This document shows positions 1-5,267 of a stretch of DNA of 7,063 nt, one piece after another. A program made the position numbers and the translations under genes. Within the stretch, counting starts at the first letter, position 1. Each line of letters starts with the position of its first letter. Under the pieces are notes generated by a model. That model saw nothing but the letters and a program-made list of their open reading frames with translations. It made no database searches and was not told the origin of the DNA. The stretch lies in NCBI GenBank assembly GCA_011620845.1, contig WOYJ01000127.1, positions 1-7,063 of the forward strand. Reading direction: 5' to 3'. Origin of the DNA: Methanobacteriaceae archaeon (GTDB lineage: Archaea; Methanobacteriota; Methanobacteria; Methanobacteriales; Methanobacteriaceae).

Positions 1-956
1 TTCTTATCTTTCTTATACAGAAATCCCTGTTTGTCCAGATCGTTTATCATCTTATTCAGGGTTTCCTTATCTGGTGCGCATATTTTATGGCTGTGAATGT
101 TATCTGAAAGATGGTAGAGGTTGTCCAGGTCTTTTTTTCGTTGGGGGTTTTCATTTAAACGGTTGATGAATCGCTTGGCTTCCACTGGATCGTAAACGTT
201 AACCCTTCTCTTGAGTGGTTCACCGAATCCTGGAAGATAATAGGTTACATCCACCAGTCTTCCCCCGTATTTGTCTATGATGATGTTGGTCAATTCACCC
301 AGTTCATCAACTGAATTCTGGAAAAGAAGGTTTTTACAGATTTGTTTAATTAAGCTGAGCATTCTTTTAATGGTGTTATCAACTTCCAGGTTATTTATCA
401 CGGGAATGTTATGTTCAATCGCTTGTTTAACCAGGTAGTTGTTGATGATCCTGTTTTCTTTGAAGTATTCCAGGTGTTTTCCACCACGTTTTATGTCCAT
501 AGCTCTTTTTACGAACCTTTCCTTATGGATCTCTTCATCGGTGGTGAGGACGAAAAAGTGGATGTATGCGTCGTCTTTAAATTTATCGATATTCAGTAAA
601 CCAGGGACTAGATGCACACCCTCAATAACCACATCGTCGGAGTCGTTAATCGCCCGGCTTATAACCTTCTCAATAGCAGGTATAACAAAAGAAGCGTGTT
701 CTTCAAAACCGGCGCTGATTAAACCATCACCATTTCCTTCGAAGCGATGCTTGTCTCTGATGGTGACATAGGCATCGAATGAAGATCTATGCAGTGCAGG
801 GGCATAGTCCGGGCCGATTATTCCCCTGACTATCTCCCTGATAAAATCAGTTTCAATGGTGTGGGTGATGCCCAGTGTTTTCGCGAGCTCTGAAGCTATA
901 GTTGACTTGCCAATTCCAGAAGCACTGCCTATTAATATCACGTATGGTTTTCTCAA
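1..956 (-). CDS. 2-phosphoglycerate kinase-family P-loop kinase (partial, C-terminus off the window)
   Basis: The frame stays open for 318 codons and leaves the window at position 1, so the C-terminus is missing. The start is taken as TTG at 954-956, because GGAG (complement of 965-968) lies 8 nt upstream and the conserved fold begins at once (MRKPYVILIGSASGIGKST). A Walker A motif GSASGIGKST lies at residues 10-19. It is followed by TDFIREIVRGIIGPDYAPALHRSS, typical of the archaeal 2-phosphoglycerate kinase family (COG2074), and by a Walker B-like VVIEGVHLVPG near residues 109-119. That enzyme phosphorylates 2-phosphoglycerate to 2,3-bisphosphoglycerate on the way to cyclic 2,3-diphosphoglycerate, a methanogen solute. 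Unlike the classical enzyme of about 300 residues, this one has no N-terminal ATP-cone domain, and it carries at least 100 residues after the kinase domain. It may therefore be a paralog with another phosphate acceptor. Family membership is fairly sure; the substrate is not. Confidence 0.82.
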   Translation of the reverse strand, partial: MRKPYVILIGSASGIGKSTIASELAKTLGITHTIETDFIREIVRGIIGPDYAPALHRSSFDAYVTIRDKHRFEGNGDGLISAGFEEHASFVIPAIEKVISRAINDSDDVVIEGVHLVPGLLNIDKFKDDAYIHFFVLTTDEEIHKERFVKRAMDIKRGGKHLEYFKENRIINNYLVKQAIEHNIPVINNLEVDNTIKRMLSLIKQICKNLLFQNSVDELGELTNIIIDKYGGRLVDVTYYLPGFGEPLKRRVNVYDPVEAKRFINRLNENPQRKKDLDNLYHLSDNIHSHKICAPDKETLNKMINDLDKQGFLYKKDK

Positions 957-1021
957 AGAATCAACTCCAATTTTACGAGTTGGTTGGTTTAAAGCCCCTT
1001 GGAATAATGTTTTTTTTACCA

Positions 1022-1190
1022 TTATGGTTGTTTTATCCCTGATTGGATGATAATCGCTTAAACCTTAGATAATGGGCTGTTAAGGGTTATTATGGTTGTT
1101 ATAACCGGATCAGGTTTAAAATATTGCAATGCCTATTTATTAAGGTTGAGAATGTCACTATACCTAATGGTTGTTATAATCGGTTAGGTT
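1022..1190. repeat. Three dispersed copies of a short repeat around ATGGTTGTT(ATAA) in the 957-1183 spacer
   Basis: The 227-bp spacer between the two minus-strand genes carries three directly oriented copies of one motif: 1022-1032 (TTATGGTTGTT), 1090-1116 and 1165-1190. Copies two and three match over about 26 bases, from ATGGTTGTTATAA through CGG to AGGTT, with a few substitutions and a one-base gap. The centres lie 68 and 75 bp apart. Copy two contains the palindrome GTTATAAC (1098-1105). Copy three is enclosed by an inverted repeat ACCTAA (1162-1167) / TTAGGT (1184-1189) that overlaps the stop codon of the roadblock gene. All three lie upstream of the 2-phosphoglycerate-kinase-like gene, so they could be operator sites for it or remnants of a small repeat family. 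Otherwise I see only A/T-rich sequence with no convincing gene. Confidence 0.55.
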
Positions 1191-1531
1191 AAGAAGTCGA
1201 TTACACGTTCCGCGCTTCTTCTCATCTCGATCCTGATTAATCCCAGGTTGATGTCTATATTAGATATAACTACCAGTATACCTTCACCTGCATCGATCAT
1301 CAGTGTTTTACCCTTATCTCCCTCAATCATTACCTGCTGTAATGGTTCATGTTTCATTTCCTCTGCAGATCTCTCCGCAGTACCAAATACTGCAGATGCC
1401 ATGGCGGCTACAAGTTCAGAGTCTATATCACCGGGTACTTCACTTTCAATGATTAAACCGTCTTTTCCTACTACTAGAGATCCATTAACCCCATTGATCC
1501 TGCCTAAGTCTTTAAGTATTCTATCTATCAT
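1184..1531 (-). CDS. Roadblock/LC7 domain protein (MglB-like)
   Basis: This 115-residue protein is a single roadblock/LC7 domain. It has an N-terminal helix (MIDRILKDLGRINGVNGS), strands LVVGKDGLIIES, a central helix rich in Ala and Glu (ELVAAMASAVFGTAERSAEEM) and strands TLMIDAGEGILVVISN, then a final helix ending RRSAERVIDFLT. Roadblock proteins dimerise and bind or activate Ras-like small GTPases; MglB in myxobacterial polarity is the best-known prokaryotic case. No GTPase is encoded in this window. The frame could begin at GTG 1544-1546, but that codon sits at the predicted transcript start and the GGAGGG ribosome binding site (complement of 1537-1542) would fall inside the gene. ATG at 1529-1531 is therefore the better start. 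The gene is divergent from the DUF1611-sepF operon and shares a 120-bp promoter region with it. The domain call is firm; the partner is unknown. Confidence 0.88.
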   Translation of the reverse strand: MIDRILKDLGRINGVNGSLVVGKDGLIIESEVPGDIDSELVAAMASAVFGTAERSAEEMKHEPLQQVMIEGDKGKTLMIDAGEGILVVISNIDINLGLIRIEMRRSAERVIDFLT

Positions 1532-1569
1532 ACTATCCCTCCACACTACAATTGAGTTCTACCCAATAG

Positions 1570-1576
1570 TATATAT
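1570..1576 (-). promoter_or_regulatory. TATA box of the roadblock gene
   Basis: On the minus strand the run ATATATA lies about 40 nt before the ATG at 1531. With the usual archaeal spacing of about 25 nt, transcription would start near 1546. That leaves a leader of roughly 15 nt containing the GGAGGG ribosome binding site. The placement is inferred from spacing only. Confidence 0.5.
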
Positions 1577-1590
1577 CATGGTTTAACATT

Positions 1591-1603
1591 TATTAAATAA
1601 ATA
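1591..1603 (+). promoter_or_regulatory. TATA box of the DUF1611-sepF operon
   Basis: TATTAAATAAATA is a good archaeal TATA element. Transcription would begin near 1622, about 29 nt before the TTG start at 1651, with the ribosome binding site AGGAGTGA (1639-1646) inside the leader. It sits back to back with the minus-strand TATA box at 1570-1576, making this a compact divergent promoter region. Confidence 0.5.
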
Positions 1604-1650
1604 GATAATGAATGTTCCTATGATATCTCACTAATGACAGGAGTGATTTT

Positions 1651-2703
1651 TTGTATTTTGTAAATTCTGTGAAAGACCTCCAAGATCTTAATCCGTTTAT
1701 AATAGTTGGTTGCGGCGGAGGAGGCGAAAAATTTGCTAATTTTGAAGGGGTTCAAGCTGTAGGTTTTATAGATGATGATAAAGCAAAACAAGGCAGGGAA
1801 TTTTGTAATAGTACCATATATTCAGATTTAGATGAGTTAATCCAGGATACTGAAGCCCGGAGCATTGCTATAATGCTCCCCATAGGAGCTGAAGGCGCAG
1901 CACTTAAATACGCTGTCCAGGCACTGGATAAAGGTAAGAACGTGGTTACTTCCTTCAGATCTCTACCACTATCCACTAATTCTTCTCTTTTGAAGTTTGC
2001 ACAGGAGAAAAATGTGGTTATCAAGGAGATCAGTCCCCGGTTAGATGTTATAAAGAATATATTCGGGAATGCACCACCAAAATGCACTGAAACATTACCT
2101 AAACTAAATTACAAATCGGGAACACCAGTGATATTCGTGGGAGGGACATCCCAGGAATGTGGTAAAAGAACCACCACCAGAATGCTGGGTAAAGCAGCCC
2201 AGGACGTGGGAATGAATCCGGCAATAATATCCACCGATGAGATGGGTTTGGAACAACCAGTAGACCTGAATTTCAGGGCGGGAAGCCTTTCTGTGATGGA
2301 TGTGGCGTCTGCAGTGATGGGGGCCATAAAACATCTGGAAGAACAGAAGGATCCGGATATAATATTGGTGGAAGGACAATCCAGCCTGACTGAAAGGGGT
2401 AATCCCCATCCCCGGGGATTATCAGCAGCGATAATGGTGGGGGCTCAACCAGACTTCACAGTGGTGTGCCACCGTCCCAACCACCCCTACAGGGAGCCAT
2501 TAGGGATTGAGTATGAGGTGAAGGCTATAGAAGCTGTGGAACCCACCAAGGTAGTGGGAATATCCTTAAACCTGAGGAATGTTGAAAATAAGGATGTGCT
2601 AGGGGATTATGAGGAGAAATATAATCTTCCCACAGCGGACATTAAAAATGGCGGAGCATCAAGATTATTGGAAGTAATTAACGACCATATAAGGAAGTTA
2701 TAA
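1651..2703 (+). CDS. DUF1611 (COG3367) family protein: Rossmann-like plus P-loop-like domains
   Basis: This is a 350-residue protein of the DUF1611/COG3367 type. The N-terminal half is Rossmann-like, with a glycine-rich turn at residues 20-25 (GCGGGG), then VGFIDDD, as in nucleotide-binding folds. The C-terminal half starts near residue 158 with IFVGGTSQECGKRTTTRML. This is a P-loop-like motif (G165, G171, K172, T174) of the GxxxxxGK[MR]TT form seen in the family. Later come ILVEGQSSL (238-246) and the HPRG segment (253-256). Some bacterial members (DgcN) act as N-acetyltransferases in D-glutamate breakdown. No partner gene for that pathway is visible here, so the reaction in this organism is unknown. 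The start is TTG with AGGAGTGA 4 nt upstream (core GGAG ends 7 nt upstream). Its stop is only 2 nt before sepF, so the two genes are almost surely co-transcribed and translationally linked. Confidence 0.85.
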   Translation: MYFVNSVKDLQDLNPFIIVGCGGGGEKFANFEGVQAVGFIDDDKAKQGREFCNSTIYSDLDELIQDTEARSIAIMLPIGAEGAALKYAVQALDKGKNVVTSFRSLPLSTNSSLLKFAQEKNVVIKEISPRLDVIKNIFGNAPPKCTETLPKLNYKSGTPVIFVGGTSQECGKRTTTRMLGKAAQDVGMNPAIISTDEMGLEQPVDLNFRAGSLSVMDVASAVMGAIKHLEEQKDPDIILVEGQSSLTERGNPHPRGLSAAIMVGAQPDFTVVCHRPNHPYREPLGIEYEVKAIEAVEPTKVVGISLNLRNVENKDVLGDYEEKYNLPTADIKNGGASRLLEVINDHIRKL

Positions 2704-2705
2704 AA

Positions 2706-3059
2706 ATGAAGGATATAATGGATAGTCTAAAGAAAAATCTCGGATTGGAAGAAACCAGACAGAAAGAGGACCGGGAAACAATAATCATACCGGAACAATC
2801 TTTCTATGAAATAATATTAATGAAGGTAAACAATTTAGACGATTTCATTGATGCACTGCAACAGATCGAAGAGGAGAAAAATCCTATAATAATGGATCTG
2901 ACCAACTTCGAAAAGAATGTTCCAGAAGATTTCCAGGTAGCGGGGGAAAAATTGAAGGCCTTCAGGGATAGTACTGGTGGAGAGGCAATATTATTGTGTA
3001 AAAATGGTAAAAATGTGATTATTGTTACCCCTCCAGAGATAAAATTGATAAGAAAGTGA
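2706..3059 (+). CDS. sepF: Archaeal cell division protein SepF (FtsZ membrane anchor)
   Basis: This 117-residue protein fits archaeal SepF. Residues 1-14 (MKDIMDSLKKNLGL) can form the amphipathic membrane-targeting helix. A short charged linker (16-25) follows, then the compact alpha/beta SepF domain from about residue 28 to the end. It includes VNNLDDFIDALQQIEEEKNPIIMDL, the GG turn at 91-92, and a final strand pair KNVIIVTPPEIKL. Archaeal SepF lacks the long linker of bacterial versions, and the length here agrees. In archaea with FtsZ, SepF ties the FtsZ ring to the membrane and is the main known anchor. The ribosome binding site AGGAAG (2692-2697) lies inside the end of the upstream DUF1611 gene, 8 nt before the ATG, which points to coupled translation. 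FtsZ itself is not in the window. Confidence 0.9.
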   Translation: MKDIMDSLKKNLGLEETRQKEDRETIIIPEQSFYEIILMKVNNLDDFIDALQQIEEEKNPIIMDLTNFEKNVPEDFQVAGEKLKAFRDSTGGEAILLCKNGKNVIIVTPPEIKLIRK

Positions 3060-3096
3060 AATTCTTACCAGAAATAGAACCGGGATAAAATTGATA
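3038..3096. repeat. 13-bp direct repeat spanning the sepF stop codon
   Basis: GATAAAATTGATA occurs at 3038-3050, inside the last codons of sepF, and again exactly at 3084-3096 in the spacer, 46 bp apart. It may reflect a small past duplication at the gene end. It is A/T-rich, so chance is not excluded. Confidence 0.35.
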
Positions 3097-3146
3097 GCGT
3101 GATAATTAGTATAATTGCCATAGGGAAAAGGTAATTAAGTTAGTGT

Positions 3147-3172
3147 AGTAACTTATAAATAAGGGAGTTACT
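3147..3172 (+). promoter_or_regulatory. Promoter of the DUF2226-minD operon with inverted repeat around the TATA box
   Basis: TTATAAATA (3153-3161) is a strong TATA-box candidate. It predicts a transcript start near 3180, about 15 nt before the ATG at 3196, with the ribosome binding site GAGGGA (3184-3189) in the leader. The TATA box is flanked by a perfect 7-bp inverted repeat, AGTAACT (3147-3153) and AGTTACT (3166-3172), 12 bp apart and centred 19 bp from each other. A dimeric regulator bound there would block or guide TBP/TFB. The promoter is likely; the operator role is inferred. Confidence 0.55.
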
Positions 3173-3195
3173 TACTATTGATTGAGGGAAGATAA

Positions 3196-4440
3196 ATGGA
3201 CGTGCCCATTACCAAACCGTCACTGGTTTCATATGCTGATGATCTGGACTTTGCACAGCTATTGGAGAACCTGTTGAAGAAAAGACATAATGGATTTATG
3301 AGGATAACTCGTGGTGCAGATGAAGGTTTCATCATATTCAAGGATGGAAGGCAGGTAGCTGCAGAATATGGTAAATTTTCCAGATCAGAGGCTATAGAAA
3401 ATATCACATCTGCCGTGGAAAATAGGGGCACAGTTATTGAAGTATTTGACCTGAAAAAATCCCACATAGACTACATCATCGACGTTAACAAACCATTCCT
3501 ACTGGAAGCAGACTACGATGTCTACAAGGTAATAGATGAACTCAAAGGTATAGATAGTACGGAAAAGGCAGAATCGCCTGTTTCTGAGCCAGAATCAATC
3601 CCGGAACCCGAGCCAGAATCAATCCCGGAACCCGAGCCGGAACCAGTTACAGAATCTGAGCCGGATTCTGAAATGGAACCTGAAGTTGGACCTGAATCTG
3701 AACCGAAACCGGAGCCTGGAACCGAACCAGAAGTTGAACCTGAACTAGAGCCAGTTCCAGGGACTAAAGTAGAACCTACCAAAGAAACCGAGCCAGTTTC
3801 AGAACCTGAAGTAGAAGCAGAACCTATCACAGAAACTGAGTCAGAACCAAAGAAAACTCATTCAGTAGCTGACTACATTACTACAGCACAGAATTCAGTC
3901 CAGCCAGCTTCAAAAGATCAATCCACTGATCAAACTCCCATATCAAGGGAAGAACTTCGGGAGCAATTAAAAACCGTCCAAACCGAAACAGCCAGTGAAG
4001 TTGAACCAGAAGAAGCGGTTAAATCGGAACCAATAGATCGTTCCAAACTCCTCGAAAAGTATGGTATTAAGGAGATGAACGAGGACGATGTTGATGATCT
4101 TCTTGATGATTACAAGGGAGGTTCACTTAACGAGGATGATGTGGAGAAGATAGAACTAACTCTTATGAATAAAATAAAGAAATCTATATTTGGTATCCCA
4201 AAAATTAAGGGTACAGAGGTTATGGTTTTCCTTGATAATACATCAGATCTTTCTGGGTACATAAACATCATCATAGAATACGAAGGTAAAGGATTGCTTT
4301 CTCGGTTGATGGGTGAATCAAAAGATATCGATAATTTAAGAAGGCAAGTTATAAATATTGTGCAGATAGAAATTAAAAAGAGTTTCAGAAAATATCCTGA
4401 AATAGTGGATAAATTTAACATAAATGTGGATATAACTTAG
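3196..4440 (+). CDS. DUF2226-like protein with PATAN-like N-domain, Glu/Pro-rich linker and C-terminal alpha/beta domain
   Basis: This 414-residue protein has three parts. Residues 1-118 form a compact domain. Its segment GFMRITRGADEGFIIFKDGRQVAAEYG (33-59) resembles PATAN/DUF4388 folds, which occur with roadblock proteins and small GTPases in bacterial polarity and motility systems. Residues 120-218 are a low-complexity, strongly acidic linker of EPE, SEPE and IPEPEP repeats, probably extended and disordered. A helical stretch (250-330) leads into a C-terminal domain (about 331-414) with a TEVMVFLDNTSDLSGYINIIIEY strand pair and a long basic helix. I see no signal peptide or membrane span, so it should be cytosolic. 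The arrangement matches DUF2226 proteins of Methanobacteriales, whose function is unknown. GAGGGA sits 6 nt before the ATG. The minD gene starts 17 nt after the stop, suggesting a scaffold or regulator for those ATPases. Confidence 0.75.
   Translation: MDVPITKPSLVSYADDLDFAQLLENLLKKRHNGFMRITRGADEGFIIFKDGRQVAAEYGKFSRSEAIENITSAVENRGTVIEVFDLKKSHIDYIIDVNKPFLLEADYDVYKVIDELKGIDSTEKAESPVSEPESIPEPEPESIPEPEPEPVTESEPDSEMEPEVGPESEPKPEPGTEPEVEPELEPVPGTKVEPTKETEPVSEPEVEAEPITETESEPKKTHSVADYITTAQNSVQPASKDQSTDQTPISREELREQLKTVQTETASEVEPEEAVKSEPIDRSKLLEKYGIKEMNEDDVDDLLDDYKGGSLNEDDVEKIELTLMNKIKKSIFGIPKIKGTEVMVFLDNTSDLSGYINIIIEYEGKGLLSRLMGESKDIDNLRRQVINIVQIEIKKSFRKYPEIVDKFNINVDIT
3591..3638 (+). repeat. Perfect 24-bp tandem duplication in the Glu/Pro linker
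   Basis: Bases 3591-3614 are repeated exactly at 3615-3638. The unit encodes ESIPEPEP, giving two identical copies at residues 133-140 and 141-148. The preceding GAGCC (3586-3590) also matches the end of the first unit. The identity down to third codon positions indicates a recent, frame-preserving duplication, so linker length probably varies between strains. Confidence 0.9.
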
Positions 4441-4457
4441 GTAGGGGGAATGTTAGT

Positions 4458-5237
4458 TTGACAAGAGTTATAGTAGTTGCTTCTGGAAAGGGGGGTGTGG
4501 GAAAAACCACGATAACTGCTAATCTGGGAGTGGCTTTGTCAACTTATGGAGAAGAAACTTTAGTTTTAGACGCTGATGTGGCTATGGCCAATCTTGAACT
4601 GATTTTAGGAATGGAAGGTAAATCAGTAACCCTGCACGATGTACTATCCGGCGATGCGTCTATAGAAGATGCCATCTACGAAGGTCCGGGTGGTGTGAAG
4701 GTTGTCCCAGCCGGAATATCTCTAGAAGGCCTGCGGAAGATTAAACTAGACAGATTAGAGGATGCATTAGAGACACTGGTACAGAATATCGATGTCCTCT
4801 TAATAGATGCTCCTGCAGGGCTGGAGAAGGATGCATTGGCATCCATAGCCGCGGCGCAGGAGATGATCCTGGTAACCACGCCAGAAGTCCCGTCCATCAG
4901 TGACGCCCTTAAGACCAAGATAATAGCCAATAAACTGGGAGTGGACATAATAGGGGTGGTAATAAACAGGGAACTCCACGATAAAACATTCCTGACCATA
5001 AATGAGATAGAAACCATACTGGAAGTACCAGTAATTGCAGTCATACCGGATGATCCCGAAGTAAGCAGGGCAGCAGCCTTCGGAGAGCCACTAATAGTTA
5101 AAAATCCCAAGTCACCCACCAGCAATGCCATAATGCAGCTGGCTGCTGATTTAATTGGTGAACAGTACCAGCCAATTGAACCAGATAAGAAGGGTGTCAT
5201 TGCCAAATTAGTGGAAGGCCTTTTAGGCCGCCGGTAA
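4458..5237 (+). CDS. minD: MinD-like ParA/MRP-family ATPase (canonical active site)
   Basis: This is a 259-residue MinD/ParA-type ATPase with a full active site. The deviant Walker A GKGGVGKTT spans residues 10-18, with signature lysine K11 and P-loop lysine K16. Switch I DADVAMANLE follows (D38, D40), and Walker B LLIDAPAG has D117. TPEVPSISDALK (141-152) and VVINRE (167-172) complete the nucleotide site. The end, KKGVIAKLVEGLLGRR (244-259), is an amphipathic helix like the MinD membrane-targeting sequence. Such ATPases dimerise on ATP, bind the membrane and place division, archaellum or chemosensory machinery. The TTG start is supported by AGGGGGA (4443-4449) 8 nt upstream. It follows the DUF2226 gene by 17 nt and clearly shares its transcript. 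No MinC or MinE is present, so the symbol gives family rather than proven division-site function. Confidence 0.9.
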   Translation: MTRVIVVASGKGGVGKTTITANLGVALSTYGEETLVLDADVAMANLELILGMEGKSVTLHDVLSGDASIEDAIYEGPGGVKVVPAGISLEGLRKIKLDRLEDALETLVQNIDVLLIDAPAGLEKDALASIAAAQEMILVTTPEVPSISDALKTKIIANKLGVDIIGVVINRELHDKTFLTINEIETILEVPVIAVIPDDPEVSRAAAFGEPLIVKNPKSPTSNAIMQLAADLIGEQYQPIEPDKKGVIAKLVEGLLGRR

Positions 5238-5238
5238 A

Positions 5239-5246
5239 TTAAAATA
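5239..5246 (+). promoter_or_regulatory. Possible internal promoter for a leaderless transcript of the second MinD-like gene
   Basis: The 30-bp gap between the two MinD-like genes (5238-5267) holds no Shine-Dalgarno sequence, unlike the other plus-strand operon genes. It does hold TTAAAATA, centred about 26 nt before the ATG at 5268. That is the spacing expected for a TATA box driving a transcript that starts at the ATG. An A/T-rich gap could imitate this by chance. Confidence 0.3.
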
Positions 5247-5267
5247 AAACTAATTACATAATAAGAT

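Noticed and set aside
1010..1017. Run of eight T on the plus strand as a terminator
   Set aside because: No plus-strand gene ends upstream of it, and for the minus-strand genes it reads as A8, which does not terminate.
411..1050. Plus-strand open frames opposite the 2-phosphoglycerate-kinase-like gene
   Set aside because: They lie antisense to a gene with clear Walker motifs, overlap each other in different frames and encode no recognisable domain.
1248..1586. Plus-strand frame opposite the roadblock gene
   Set aside because: Ser/Ile-rich product with no domain, fully covered by the well-supported minus-strand roadblock gene and its promoter.
2104..2409. Minus-strand frames opposite the DUF1611 P-loop region
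   Set aside because: Two overlapping frames with Cys/His-rich, low-quality products opposite a conserved domain; no separate ribosome binding site or family signature.
3522..3830. Minus-strand frame encoding a Gly/Ser repeat protein
   Set aside because: The GSGSGS pattern is the exact complement of the Glu/Pro codons in the DUF2226 linker, so it is a shadow of the low-complexity DNA.
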